Assembly (NCBI GenBank): GCA_045110575.1
Contig: JBGCGF010000015.1
Span: 1-64,000 of the forward strand
Direction: 5' to 3'
DNA: 64,000 bases
Origin: CALDTK01 sp045110575
GTDB lineage: Bacteria > Bacteroidota > Bacteroidia > Chitinophagales > Saprospiraceae
A program made the translations under genes and the position numbers. Below are positions 1 through 9,199 of the stretch, in pieces. The notes beneath the pieces were generated by a model that saw only the letters and a program-made list of their open reading frames with translations, was not told the origin of the DNA and ran no database searches. Position 1 is the first letter of the stretch. Each line of letters opens with the position of its first letter.

Positions 1-1
1 T

Positions 2-1141
2 CTGGAATTTGATAAATTGGTGATAATCAATAATCGTTACTCAAAGGTTGACGATGGAAGTTTCAATTTTGATATGAAAGGAGCGCTGTCTATGACCATG
101 GTTGATACCATTTTAATAGATTCACTCTATTCTTGTAACAATCTATCTCAAGGGAAAGGTGGCGCGCTATACATATCAAACGTTAATGAATTTACCATGA
201 TAAATTCTAGACACCTCGCAAATACCGCATACGACACGGTTAGAAGAGATCAAAACACAAACACAATAGGATCCAATGGTGGTGGATCTTTAAGGATTGA
301 TCATGGAGGAACATGTGCCGTACGCAATGCTATCGTTTCAGGAGATACAAGCTTTTTCGCTTTCGGGCTTTTTTGCGACTCTATTAATGTATCTAATATG
401 CATATTTCAGGTAGTCCAGGAACCTATGCAAGCTATGATAATGAGTCTATGAAGCATCATGTTTATACGCATGTTTCAGTGACAGAAGGATTTTTAGGAG
501 CTATTGCAAATCATGCAAACGACATCTTTATTAATAGTGTAATTACGGGATTAGAGCGTCCTAATAGAGAGATTCCTGGCTATGATGGTCCTAGCTCTCG
601 AACAGTAAAGTACCAAAATACTGCTATTAATTACGATTGCGGAGGGAACTGCGAAGGGACAATTCCTTTAGAGAGAGATGATGTGCCAAGTGTGCCATTG
701 TATGGAGATTGCGCGGCTGATGACTTTATAGGCCCTCTGATTACACCCAGTTCTGGCTCTGTGCTCGTGAATCGAGTTCCGGTACTTGAAGGTTTTGAAA
801 GAGACCTCTTTGGGAATTTGAGAGGTTTTGGCGGACTCGCTGATTTGGGAGCGGTTGAATACATTGGAGTTGTTTCTACTGGAGAACCTTTAGCTACTTT
901 TGATTTATCTGTCTACCCAAATCCGGCAACTGAATTTATTCGCTACAATTTGAATGATTATGAAGAGAGACTCTCAACCATTTGCCTTGTTAACGCCATA
1001 GGACAAATCGTACTCTCCTATGGCTTGAAAAGCAACGATGGAATTATGTCAATTCCATCTCCTCTTTCAGGTGGACTCTATTTTGTCCAATTTCAAACGG
1101 AATCAGGAAAGATGTTGTCTAGACCAATTGTGATTGATTAA
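2..1141 (+). CDS. T9SS-sorted secreted protein, 5' end outside window
   Basis: The frame is open from the window edge, so this is the C-terminal part of a longer protein. Short repeated turns with many Asn, Gly and Ser residues suggest a right-handed beta-helix or similar surface domain. The last 85 or so residues form a T9SS type A sorting domain: a YPNPAT motif, a VNAIGQIV strand and a final GLYFVQF segment. Such proteins cross the outer membrane by the type IX system of Bacteroidetes and are anchored or released at the surface. It ends in TAA. The specific function of the visible part is not recognisable. Confidence 0.85.
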   Translation: MEFDKLVIINNRYSKVDDGSFNFDMKGALSMTMVDTILIDSLYSCNNLSQGKGGALYISNVNEFTMINSRHLANTAYDTVRRDQNTNTIGSNGGGSLRIDHGGTCAVRNAIVSGDTSFFAFGLFCDSINVSNMHISGSPGTYASYDNESMKHHVYTHVSVTEGFLGAIANHANDIFINSVITGLERPNREIPGYDGPSSRTVKYQNTAINYDCGGNCEGTIPLERDDVPSVPLYGDCAADDFIGPLITPSSGSVLVNRVPVLEGFERDLFGNLRGFGGLADLGAVEYIGVVSTGEPLATFDLSVYPNPATEFIRYNLNDYEERLSTICLVNAIGQIVLSYGLKSNDGIMSIPSPLSGGLYFVQFQTESGKMLSRPIVID

Positions 1142-1186
1142 GAAGAGGGTTTCTTCATCCCGTCACGGGAAAATCCAAGGCTAGCT

Positions 1187-1259
1187 TTAGACGCCGCTAT
1201 GCGGCTACAGTATGCATCCCATTTTGGGAAGCACGTTGTAGCCGCATAGCGGCGTCTAA
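1187..1259. repeat. Perfect 23-bp inverted repeat
   Basis: Two 23-base arms (1187-1209 and 1237-1259) are exact reverse complements around a 27-base loop. Each arm contains a smaller palindrome, GCCGCTATGCGGC. It lies between two genes that converge (ends at 1141 and 1310). It may act as a bidirectional terminator, although no long U tract follows, or be a copy of a dispersed REP-like element. Confidence 0.8.
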
Positions 1260-1309
1260 TTTGGAGCACTGGGTTTACCCGTGCGTATCTGGGCTTAGGA
1301 GCAGCAATC

Positions 1310-2233
1310 CTACTTCACCTTCCTAACCCCGTCCGCCAAGCCAGCAACCAAAGCCTGCAACGCCTCCTGACTCGTCCACGCCATGTGAGGCGTCAACAAC
1401 AAACGCTCAGGTGAGGACATGCTGAGGAATGGGTGATCCTTCGCGAAAGGCTCTTCTGTATACACGTCGAAGGCAGCGCCGGCGAGTGACCCGTTATCTA
1501 GCATTTTGGCAACGACATGTTCATCGACGATACCACCGCGACCGACAGATAGCAGAAGGGCAGACGACTTAAGTAGCGCGAGCGTCTTTCTGTTTAATAG
1601 ATCCAAGTATCGAGGCACACCCGGCGCATGAATACTCACGAAATCACTTGTCGAAAGCAACTCCTCCAGTGAAAGCTGTTCGATGCCAGACGAGCGATTG
1701 CCGCTTGGACTGAAGAAGACGACTTCGCAGCCGAAAGCTTCTGCTAAGATTTGAACTCGTCTTCCAATGGTGCCATAGCCAATGATGCTCCAGCGCTTTC
1801 CTTTAAGTTCTGACCAAGAAGGAGTCGGAAGTGTCCAGTTACCTGACTCGGCATATTCGCCTGACTTGCAATACACGTCACGTACGTTTGGACGCATCAG
1901 TAACGTAAGGACAGCGGTAAGCGTCCATTGTGCAACACTTTCGGTAGAGTAGCTGCGGACGTTGTCTGTTTTCACTCCACGCGCCTCGCAGGCTTCTTTG
2001 TCAATGTGATCCATGCCGGTTGCAGCAGCGATGACAAGCTTAAGGTTAGGCGCTGCAGATAGTTCTGCTGTCCCAATCTTCACCTTGTTGGTGATGATCA
2101 CGTGCGCTTCCTTTATGCGAACTAACGCTTCTTCAGGAGTGCTTTGAGGGTACGTCTGGAGCTGGCCCAAATTGGAGATCGGACTAAGGTTAGCTGAAGC
2201 AACGGACGCAGCATCGAGGTAGACAATGTTCAT
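1310..2233 (-). CDS. D-2-hydroxyacid dehydrogenase
   Basis: A 307-residue NAD-dependent oxidoreductase of the D-isomer 2-hydroxyacid dehydrogenase family, which reduces 2-keto acids such as hydroxypyruvate or glyoxylate. The Rossmann motif GYGTIGRR lies near residue 151. The catalytic Arg is in SVGRGG, the Glu in DVYTEEP and the His in LTPHMAW. The length is typical. It lies 13 bases downstream of purE on the same strand and may be cotranscribed with purE-purK. The substrate cannot be read from sequence. It ends in TAG. Confidence 0.88.
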   Translation of the reverse strand: MNIVYLDAASVASANLSPISNLGQLQTYPQSTPEEALVRIKEAHVIITNKVKIGTAELSAAPNLKLVIAAATGMDHIDKEACEARGVKTDNVRSYSTESVAQWTLTAVLTLLMRPNVRDVYCKSGEYAESGNWTLPTPSWSELKGKRWSIIGYGTIGRRVQILAEAFGCEVVFFSPSGNRSSGIEQLSLEELLSTSDFVSIHAPGVPRYLDLLNRKTLALLKSSALLLSVGRGGIVDEHVVAKMLDNGSLAGAAFDVYTEEPFAKDHPFLSMSSPERLLLTPHMAWTSQEALQALVAGLADGVRKVK

Positions 2234-2246
2234 ATTGGAGGGAACC

Positions 2247-2750
2247 TTAAGCGCCTGTTTGACGGGCTATTTCATCACGGAGACGTGTTGCCTTTGCTTC
2301 AACCTGTTGTTTTAGCGAAAGCTTATAAGCTGCAACACGCGCACGAACAGATAGATCACCAGCTCCGATGATTTGTGCAGCAAGAATTCCTGCGTTTTTA
2401 GCACCGTCTAAAGCTACCGTAGCAACTGGGACACCACCTGGCATCTGTAGGATAGAAAGGACAGAATCCCAACCGTCAATACTGTTCGAGCTCTTTACAG
2501 GAACGCCAATCACAGGAAGTGGAGTCACACTTGCTACCATGCCTGGAAGGTGTGCAGCTCCGCCAGCACCAGCGATGATGACTTGTACGCCGCGATCAGC
2601 AGCAGCTTTGGAATACTCCATCAACTTATCAGGCGTGCGGTGTGCACTTACTACATCAGCCTCAAATGGAATCTCAAGGGCACGAAGCATGTCAATAGCT
2701 GCCTGCATAACACGCAGATCAGAATCGCTTCCCATTATTACACTCACCAT
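2247..2750 (-). CDS. purE: N5-carboxyaminoimidazole ribonucleotide mutase
   Basis: Class I PurE, 167 residues. It converts N5-CAIR to CAIR in de novo purine synthesis. The N-terminal MGSDSD motif, the SAHRTP loop and the IAGAGGAAHLPGM segment that binds the nucleotide and carries the catalytic His are all visible. It follows purK with a 12-base gap; PurK makes its substrate, so the pair forms a purine operon. It ends in TAA. Confidence 0.97.
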   Translation of the reverse strand: MVSVIMGSDSDLRVMQAAIDMLRALEIPFEADVVSAHRTPDKLMEYSKAAADRGVQVIIAGAGGAAHLPGMVASVTPLPVIGVPVKSSNSIDGWDSVLSILQMPGGVPVATVALDGAKNAGILAAQIIGAGDLSVRARVAAYKLSLKQQVEAKATRLRDEIARQTGA

Positions 2751-2762
2751 CGTAGTCGTCGT

Positions 2763-3929
2763 TTAAGGTTTTGTAGTTGCGCTCAAGGTATTCCTAACTT
2801 TTTCAGCCAAGACCAACGCATCTTCCATCGTATCAGCCACGATGTTGACGTGACCCATTTTACGGTGCGGCTTAGTAATCGTTTTGCCGTAGAGGTGAAC
2901 ATGCACCCCTGGCCAAGAGATCACTTCTTCTAATCCACGATAAACGGCAGGACCTGTAGCGCCTTCTTCACCCAGTAGGTTGACCATCACCGCAGGGCGA
3001 TACTGCTGTGTACTTCCCAAGGGAAGGTCCAGAATACCACGTAGATGCTGCTCAAACTGACACGTCGCAAATCCATTCATTGAAATGTGACCACTGTTGT
3101 GCGGACGAGGAGCAACCTCGTTTACCCAGAGCGTACCGTCTTTAAGCAAGAACAGCTCAACAGCCAATAGGCCACAGATATCTAGCTGCTTGATGAGCTT
3201 CTCTGCGATTGCACGTGCCTCGACAGCAACTGCTTCAGGAATACGAGCAGGCGAGATGAGTTGCGTCACCAAGTTTTGTTTCGGATCGAAGTCCATTTCC
3301 ACGACAGGAAACGTACTTGTCTGTCCACTCGGGTTTCGGGCTGCAACAACTGCAATCTCAATATCTAACGGTGCGAAGTCTTCCGTGAGTGAAGGTCCTT
3401 CGAGAAGGTCATCTAGATCAGCTTCAGTGCGAACCACATGGACTCCTTTACCGTCGTAACCACCTTTGCGTGATTTTTGAACGAAAGGGAGTGTGAGTTC
3501 GGTTTTGGCGAAAGCTGACTTGATAGCCGCTGGAGAATCCCAAAGTTGATAGGGAGCAGTAGGGTAGTTCTCCTTTCGGTAAAACTCCTTTTGCAAACCT
3601 TTGTCCTGAATCAGCTCAAGTGCTTCAGGGCGTGGATGTACTTGTACGCCGTGATCATCGCGCAAAGCTTTCATGCCTGCGACAGAAACCTTCTCGATCT
3701 CAATCGTAGCAACTTCTGCATGGCGACCGAAAGCCTCAACCGTGCGCCGATCGGTAAACTCTCCTTCGGCGAAGCTCTGCGCGTTGTAAGCAGCAGGAGC
3801 ATCCATCTGAGGATCAAGGCAATGAATATTGATGCGCAAGGCTTGGGCAGCGGTTGCCATCATCGTTCCTAGCTGTCCGCCACCGAGAACGGCGACTTGT
3901 CTGCCTGGGGCGTAAAATTCTTTACTCAT
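2763..3929 (-). CDS. purK: N5-carboxyaminoimidazole ribonucleotide synthase
   Basis: An ATP-grasp enzyme of 388 residues that carboxylates AIR with bicarbonate and ATP to N5-CAIR. The N-terminal GGGQLGTMM nucleotide-binding loop, the ATP-grasp segment FVQKSRKGGYDGKGV near residue 150, and the metal-binding VNEVAPRPHNSGH segment near 270 are visible. It is the first gene of the purK-purE set and ends in TAA. Confidence 0.97.
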   Translation of the reverse strand: MSKEFYAPGRQVAVLGGGQLGTMMATAAQALRINIHCLDPQMDAPAAYNAQSFAEGEFTDRRTVEAFGRHAEVATIEIEKVSVAGMKALRDDHGVQVHPRPEALELIQDKGLQKEFYRKENYPTAPYQLWDSPAAIKSAFAKTELTLPFVQKSRKGGYDGKGVHVVRTEADLDDLLEGPSLTEDFAPLDIEIAVVAARNPSGQTSTFPVVEMDFDPKQNLVTQLISPARIPEAVAVEARAIAEKLIKQLDICGLLAVELFLLKDGTLWVNEVAPRPHNSGHISMNGFATCQFEQHLRGILDLPLGSTQQYRPAVMVNLLGEEGATGPAVYRGLEEVISWPGVHVHLYGKTITKPHRKMGHVNIVADTMEDALVLAEKVRNTLSATTKP

Positions 3930-4038
3930 TGCTGTGGTTCTTTCGAAGTGCGAAAGTGCGAAGAATCCTAGAGGATCTAGCAGAATTGCCGCACCATCTC
4001 TGAAAGAACTTCAGATTGAGGTACACCTATAAAAGAAT

Positions 4039-4067
4039 CGGCCGACTTCCCTAAGGGAAGTCGGCCG
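4039..4067. terminator. 13-bp perfect hairpin between purK and the dihydroorotase gene
   Basis: Arms 4039-4051 and 4055-4067 pair perfectly around a TAA loop, giving a very stable GC-rich stem. It sits in the divergent region upstream of both purK and the dihydroorotase gene, so it is more likely an attenuator or a leftover terminator than an end-of-operon terminator. No clear U tract follows on either strand. Confidence 0.55.
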
Positions 4068-4214
4068 TCCGATAAAACACACAGTAAATTTTGGTCAAGT
4101 TTTGAACAGGTCCGAGACGCTGTTTTTGTTCCTTCAACTAAGTTTCACTCACAATGCAAAGATGAGGGCGATTTTGTCCTTTGTCTGTAATCTACAGGGG
4201 GTATTTTCGCCGCC

Positions 4215-5549
4215 ATGAGTCAAACATTATTCGTCAACGCCCGAATCGTGAATGAGGGTGAGCTAAGAAAAGGAGACCTCTTGGTCGAGGATGGCCGTAT
4301 CGTAGAGATCGGTGAAAACCTTAGCGCTCCTCAAGCAACGGTGATCGACTGTGCCGGCAAAATTCTAATGCCAGGTGTCATTGATGACCAAGTTCACTTC
4401 AGAGAGCCAGGCCTTACCCACAAAGCTGAATTAGCTACTGAATCACTTGCAGCAGCAGCAGGGGGCACGACCAGTTTCATGGACATGCCTAACGTGAAGC
4501 CTGCTTCTTTGACGCAGGAGTTGCTCGAAGAACGTTACGTGCTCGCATCCAACAAGTCTGCAGTCAACTATAGCTTCTACATGGGAGCGAGTAACGACAA
4601 CCTTGAAGAAGTCCTGAAGACTGACCCGAAGACCATTTGTGGTATTAAGGCATTCATGGGTAGCTCGACGGGTAACATGCTTGTAGATGACAGAAGCGTC
4701 CTTGATCAGCTTTTCGAGAAAGCACCTTGCTTGATTGCAACGCATTGCGAAGACGAGACCACCGTGCGTGCTTCTAACGCAGCTGTCAAGGCAGCGAAAG
4801 GGGATTCAGCTACAGCATGGGATCATCCTGATGCGCGTCCGCGTGAAGGTTGTGTCAAGTCAAGTGAGCTTGCTAAGGAGCTTGCGCTAAAACACAATAC
4901 GCGTCTTCACATCCTCCACATTACGACAGCCGAGGAGGCGCGTAATTTCACAAAAGGTCCCGTAAAAGGAAAGCGCATCACTTCGGAAGCTTGCGTGCAT
5001 CACCTTACCTACGAGCGCGAGGATTACAAGCGTTTGGGCAACAAGATCAAGTGCAATCCAGCAATCAAAGAAGCTAGCGATCGGGATGCTGTCTTTGCAG
5101 CGCTACTCAATGACCAGATTGACGTGATCGCAACCGATCATGCACCACATACGGTTGAAGAGAAGTCGAAGCATTATTGGGAAGCACCCGGTGGAGTCCC
5201 GTTGGTGCAACACAGCCTCTTGCTCATGCACGAGCATGTAAAGGCTGGACGAATCACGTGGGAACGACTCGTAGAGAAAATGTGTCACGCCGTGACCGAT
5301 TGCTTCGAAATCAAAGACCGAGGTTACTTACGTCCTGGTTATTGGGCTGACATCGTTCTCTTTGATGAGGAAACTCCGTATGTAGTCGATCAACATCCAC
5401 TATACAGCAAATGCGGTTGGAGTCCATTCGAAGGACACACGTTCCCCGGATCTGTAGCGGCTACGTACGTGAATGGCGTACAAGTGTATGATGGTAAGGA
5501 AGCAAAGCTGGTGAAAGGAGCAGGTGCTAGACTCGCATTTGACCGGTAG
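4215..5549 (+). CDS. Dihydroorotase
   Basis: An amidohydrolase of 444 residues that cyclises carbamoyl aspartate in pyrimidine synthesis. The metal motif DDQVHFREPG is near residue 60, the Lys in CGIKAFMGSS is probably the carboxylated metal bridge, and HCEDE, ILHITTAEE and IATDHAPH supply further ligands. The length matches the type I dihydroorotase branch common in Bacteroidetes; an allantoinase is a less likely alternative. The gene stands alone and is followed by an intrinsic terminator. It ends in TAG. Confidence 0.92.
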   Translation: MSQTLFVNARIVNEGELRKGDLLVEDGRIVEIGENLSAPQATVIDCAGKILMPGVIDDQVHFREPGLTHKAELATESLAAAAGGTTSFMDMPNVKPASLTQELLEERYVLASNKSAVNYSFYMGASNDNLEEVLKTDPKTICGIKAFMGSSTGNMLVDDRSVLDQLFEKAPCLIATHCEDETTVRASNAAVKAAKGDSATAWDHPDARPREGCVKSSELAKELALKHNTRLHILHITTAEEARNFTKGPVKGKRITSEACVHHLTYEREDYKRLGNKIKCNPAIKEASDRDAVFAALLNDQIDVIATDHAPHTVEEKSKHYWEAPGGVPLVQHSLLLMHEHVKAGRITWERLVEKMCHAVTDCFEIKDRGYLRPGYWADIVLFDEETPYVVDQHPLYSKCGWSPFEGHTFPGSVAATYVNGVQVYDGKEAKLVKGAGARLAFDR

Positions 5550-5574
5550 GTAGCTACTAGTTGCAATTGAATCG

Positions 5575-5609
5575 AAAAGTGTGCGTCTTGAGAAAGGCGC
5601 ACACTTTTT
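5575..5609 (+). terminator. Intrinsic terminator after the dihydroorotase gene
   Basis: An 11-bp stem (AAAAGTGTGCG / CGCACACTTTT) is followed by further T residues, starting 26 bases after the dihydroorotase stop codon. Confidence 0.85.
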
Positions 5610-5656
5610 GCTTTTATGCAACAAGCGTTGGCATTCTCAACGGCGACTAATTATTT

Positions 5657-6172
5657 ATGAAATATTACACGGTACTGCTTGCACTTCTAATCGCGATTTC
5701 CTGCGCAAAGGAGGAGCCTCCTTGTGAAGGATTATGTTTTGGTGGGCCACCACCACCTAATACCTGGTTTTTGTTTGCAATCGTAGACGATGAAGGGGAA
5801 AAGGTTCCATATGAAAAGACACTCGGCGATACCGTGCTAATAAATAGCTGTGCGAACCAAAAGCCACTTCATAAAGCCATAACGGTTGAACCTCTCTTGC
5901 TAGACGAGTTTAGTTATGTATTTATTGATACTAGATTACTCAGTGCTGCCCCTAATTACGATTGGCTTTGCATCGACGAACGCATCGAGATTACGCTGCA
6001 AGTTGCCCAAGCTCAGAGCTATAATTTCTCGACGATTATTGAGCTTAAAAGCGAATACTCAGCTAAATGTTGCAACCACTCTTGGTTAGAAAAGGGTGAT
6101 GTCTTAGACGAAAACGGAGAATTACTTTTAGAAACAGGCGGATTCATTGAAATCCAAGCGAACGCAAACTAG
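5657..6172 (+). CDS. Predicted lipoprotein of unknown function
   Basis: A 171-residue protein beginning with a lipoprotein signal peptide, with a hydrophobic LLALLIAIS run and a Cys at about residue 16. The mature part is rich in Cys and Pro near its start (CEGLCFGGPPPP). No known domain is recognised. The Bacteroidetes context suggests outer-membrane attachment. It ends in TAG. Confidence 0.75.
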   Translation: MKYYTVLLALLIAISCAKEEPPCEGLCFGGPPPPNTWFLFAIVDDEGEKVPYEKTLGDTVLINSCANQKPLHKAITVEPLLLDEFSYVFIDTRLLSAAPNYDWLCIDERIEITLQVAQAQSYNFSTIIELKSEYSAKCCNHSWLEKGDVLDENGELLLETGGFIEIQANAN

Positions 6173-6227
6173 AATGTAAGGTATCTGCTGCTAGATCCTA
6201 GCAACGAGATGTAAGGCCAACTAACAA

Positions 6228-6641
6228 TTAATCGTCACTTGCAGCAGTCAGCGCGCTAATGTTGCGCTTAGACATGTAGATCACAACAACTCCAAAACCT
6301 ATGAGGAGTCCAGTTAACAGCATACTTGCCAACGCGAGCATGCTGTTTTCAGTCATGATAGATGCGAAGTAGGTCAAGCACGTCAAAGGGACGAGCGCTA
6401 GCAGCACGATACCAAACTTCTTGGTTCGCTTGGTCTCTCTCAAAAAGAGCTCACGAGCAGTATCTATCCGGTGCTGTCGTTCAGAAATTGATAGCTTCGA
6501 GCTAGACTTCTTTGGAGCAACTTCCAGGAAGTCGTTTTCTTCTTTTGCCAGGAGCTCAGCTTCTGCGTTACCTACCAACTCAATGCGTTCAAGTTGGCGC
6601 TCAAGGCTAGGAGGAAGGATGTGTTTAGAGGAACGTGCCAT
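6228..6641 (-). CDS. Small membrane protein with two C-terminal helices
   Basis: A 137-residue protein. Residues 1-70 are polar and charged. Two hydrophobic segments follow at roughly 80-100 and 105-125. There is no recognised family. Its start codon is 16 bases from the start of the divergent gene at 6657, so the two share a promoter region. It ends in TAA. Confidence 0.7.
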   Translation of the reverse strand: MARSSKHILPPSLERQLERIELVGNAEAELLAKEENDFLEVAPKKSSSKLSISERQHRIDTARELFLRETKRTKKFGIVLLALVPLTCLTYFASIMTENSMLALASMLLTGLLIGFGVVVIYMSKRNISALTAASDD

Positions 6642-6656
6642 TGTAAAGTGAAGCGA

Positions 6657-7502
6657 ATGCGAAGCAAGATAGTTCTAGGTTACTTAAGTCTATACGTCAT
6701 CTTTCTGTTTTTTGGTTGCGTACCGAACAACAGAAGATTGCCTAAAGCCCTCAAAGAGGTCAGCGGAGTGACCAAATTGGCCGACGGTCAAACCTATTGG
6801 CTCAACGACGGCGGCAACGGCCCCATTGTGTTCTCCAGCGTCTATAAAGGTGAGGAAACCAAGAGTTTTCGTGTTCCATACGAGAACGTCGATTGGGAAG
6901 GGCTTACCTCCTATCAGGACTCACTGCTATGCATCTGCGATATTGGTGACAATCGACAGAAGCGAGATCATGTCGGTATCGCCATCGTTAACACACGAGG
7001 TGACATTCTTCAGCAGCGCAAATTGTATTACCCATTTGCTCCTTTCAATGCCGAAGCATGCGCCATCAAAGGAGAGACGTTCTACATCCTCACGAAGGCC
7101 CGGTTCGGCAGCAATGGAGCCGAAAAAATTAACCCAGCCTACTTGTTGACGCTTGATCTACAAAGTCAAGACACTGTACTCGCCATTCAAGACGAGTTAG
7201 ACTTCCCTAGTCGAAGCGTTACCGATATGGCATGGCAATCAGATGATGAGCTTGTTATTGTAGGCTACAACTACAAGAAAAAGGCGCTCTTTGGCAAGAC
7301 ACCTACTACCGTGTACACGGTGGAAGTAGGTAAAGACGATCACTTTCGTCAAAACACCCTTCGCGCAAAGAAGATCCGTGCTCCTTTCACTTGGACACAG
7401 TACGAGTCAATTTTGCCAATTGGGAACGGAGAGGTTTTGATCGCAAGTGAGAAAACCATATTTTTCCCTGCCCGCTGGCGAGCTGTTAGCTTACCGAAAT
7501 AG
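6657..7502 (+). CDS. Secreted lipoprotein, possibly beta-propeller
   Basis: The start at 6657 gives a lipoprotein signal peptide (LYVIFLFFGCVPNN) and avoids overlapping the divergent gene, so it is preferred over 6594. The 281-residue product has repeated strand patterns such as ADGQTYWLNDGGN, LLCICDIGDNRQKR and DMAWQSDDELVIVGYNY. These resemble extracellular beta-propellers of the SdiA-regulated or phytase-like type, but the family is not certain. It ends in TAG. Confidence 0.7.
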   Translation: MRSKIVLGYLSLYVIFLFFGCVPNNRRLPKALKEVSGVTKLADGQTYWLNDGGNGPIVFSSVYKGEETKSFRVPYENVDWEGLTSYQDSLLCICDIGDNRQKRDHVGIAIVNTRGDILQQRKLYYPFAPFNAEACAIKGETFYILTKARFGSNGAEKINPAYLLTLDLQSQDTVLAIQDELDFPSRSVTDMAWQSDDELVIVGYNYKKKALFGKTPTTVYTVEVGKDDHFRQNTLRAKKIRAPFTWTQYESILPIGNGEVLIASEKTIFFPARWRAVSLPK

Positions 7503-7519
7503 ACCATTATTCTGCTGCC

Positions 7520-8038
7520 ATGAAATTACTAGTCGAACTAAGGAAGCCGAGAATTGAGGACGCTATAGATCTAGCGCAGGAAGCCAATGATCCCGCTGTC
7601 GCAGCCGGACTGCGAGACTATTTCCCTAGTCCATATTCTGTTGACGATGCGCTACGCTTCATCGAGGTTATAGATGCGAAAACAGGGCCTCAGGTCGATT
7701 TCGTCATTACCGTCAATGGAGAAGTAGCTGGAATCATGGGGCTTTTCGTCGGAGAAGACGTCTACCGCTACAATGCAGAGCTTGGCTACTGGGTCGGTAA
7801 GCGTTTTTGGGGCCAAGGGATTACTACCAAAGCTATTGAGTGGACGATTGACTACGCATGGCGGACCTTGAAGGTCGATCGCATCTATGCAGAGGTGTTC
7901 AGCTCTAACATCGGAAGTCAACGCGTCCTCGAGAAAAACGGATTGGTTGAGGAATTCCGCCTCGCCAACGTGGTTGTCAAGGATTCAAAGCGTCTTGATA
8001 TGATCTGCTATGGCATAAAAAAGCCAGCTGATCGTTAG
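7520..8038 (+). CDS. GNAT-family N-acetyltransferase (RimJ/RimL type)
   Basis: A 172-residue acetyltransferase. The acetyl-CoA-binding region GYWVGKRFWGQGITTKAI (near residues 91-108) has the R/Q-x-x-G-x-G/A pattern. YAEVFSSNIGSQRVLEKNG is the typical C-terminal motif of ribosomal-protein-type acetyltransferases. It is the last host gene before the prophage and originally lay upstream of tRNA-Leu. It ends in TAG. Confidence 0.88.
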   Translation: MKLLVELRKPRIEDAIDLAQEANDPAVAAGLRDYFPSPYSVDDALRFIEVIDAKTGPQVDFVITVNGEVAGIMGLFVGEDVYRYNAELGYWVGKRFWGQGITTKAIEWTIDYAWRTLKVDRIYAEVFSSNIGSQRVLEKNGLVEEFRLANVVVKDSKRLDMICYGIKKPADR

Positions 8039-8051
8039 ATCAGCCGGCTTT
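8020..8051. terminator. Hairpin overlapping the end of the acetyltransferase gene
   Basis: A near-perfect stem, AAAGCCAGCTGAT / ATCAGCCGGCTTT with one mismatch, encloses the stop codon region of the preceding gene and directly abuts attL. It probably terminates transcription between the gene and the original tRNA-Leu. Confidence 0.75.
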
Positions 8052-8104
8052 AGTACCGAAGGTGGGGCTCGAACCCACACTCTCGAAAGAACTGGATTTT
8101 GAAT
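8052..8104. other. attL
   Basis: This 53-bp sequence is identical to 57623-57675. It is the displaced 3' part of tRNA-Leu left at the far side of the prophage. After it the sequence no longer matches the tRNA. Confidence 0.95.
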
Positions 8105-8190
8105 TATGCGTGTGTTGCTAGTAGTCAACACATTACAACCCCTTAGGTACACAAGAAGATACACCACGTAGGTGAGATGCAAAGCTAGGC

Positions 8191-8778
8191 TTATTCTTCG
8201 ATGCGTTCATATTCTCTAAGTATTTTACTAGGAGTGTCTGCATGACTAGCGCACGACCTGCTACAGTAGCACGATTTCGATGCACTGTTTTTTCTTGACA
8301 GATAAGTTGTTCTACGGATTCTTGTAAAACTGTTGCCACATGTTCAACATCCGAACTCTACCATATTGGTTCCACGTCTAGGACGCTTAGTTTTGACCGT
8401 GTTGGGTTTATCGGTATTGTATTTCCTTGGACGTAGTCATGTGTCCCAAGCGTGTTGCAGATTCTGAGTGCGAGTGCACCGTTCAAGATTCTCTAAGGAA
8501 TTGTTGTTCTTGTTTCAGTCAATATGATTGACTTCTGTACAGTGCTCTGGCTTATCAATAAAGTGAAGTCATAACAGTCTATGTATCTCAATAGTCTTAC
8601 GCTTCCCGTCTTTATTTAACGTGATGCGGTTATATGATTTAGAGCAATCACGAGAACTGCTGATACGCTCTGGAATAAATCTTCAAGTAGTGGTAGTCCT
8701 AGCAAGTCATTTGACACGTCAAAGTGAACTAACTTCATAGTATCATTCGAATCACCCTATAGGTTTTCGGTTTTCCAT
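8191..8778 (-). CDS. NUMOD4-HNH homing endonuclease (TGA=Gly)
   Basis: Readable only with TGA as sense; 9 in-frame TGA in 195 codons. Residues 8-35 form a NUMOD4 DNA-binding motif (GFEGYYEVSSLGRVKGLA). The HNH core follows (HRLLGLHF, then EVNHIDGNKNNNSLENLERC). The C-terminus carries a Cys-rich knuckle (CGTCG ... CYCSRSC). TGA falls on the invariant Gly of SSLGRV, HIDGNK and the zinc knuckle. Such enzymes nick DNA and promote their own spread. It lies at the left edge of the prophage and ends in TAA. Confidence 0.9.
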
Positions 8779-8898
8779 AGTTGAAAAAAAATGTGTAAAG
8801 TCAAAGGGGTGCACAAGAACAAACTGATAAGTTTTCTAACCCTCTAACCTCACACATTTTTCTCCAATCTGTCCTTAGTGCTTCTTCACTATACCTAT

Positions 8899-9132
8899 CT
8901 ACTTCTGATTTGCAAGTCTAGTATCGAGTTCTGTTATTCTCTTTTGTGCGTGTTCAAGAGCTTCACCTAGTCTATCAATCTCGTCGTTTGTTCTGTGGTG
9001 CATCAAGACTAATAAGCCTACTGCATCTACAAAGGAAACTCTATCCATGCCACCTTCTTGTAAGTCAGCATATAGCTTTTCTAGTTTTGCTCTACTGTCT
9101 TGAAGTTCGGTATCTTTTGTTTTATCACTCAT
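8899..9132 (-). CDS. Small coiled-coil protein
   Basis: A 77-residue acidic/basic helical protein whose C-terminal half (DEIDRLGEALEHAQKRITEL) is a likely coiled coil. It has no in-frame TGA, so it can be read in either code; its four Gly are all GGN. It lies downstream of the ArdC-like gene on the same strand and may form one early left operon with it and the HNH gene. No family is recognised. Confidence 0.7.
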   Translation of the reverse strand: MSDKTKDTELQDSRAKLEKLYADLQEGGMDRVSFVDAVGLLVLMHHRTNDEIDRLGEALEHAQKRITELDTRLANQK

Positions 9133-9199
9133 GTAACAAAGGTAGCCCCAAGTGATTTACTACATTCCACCTAAGTGGCCAAAGTTTCAACGTGTGTAA

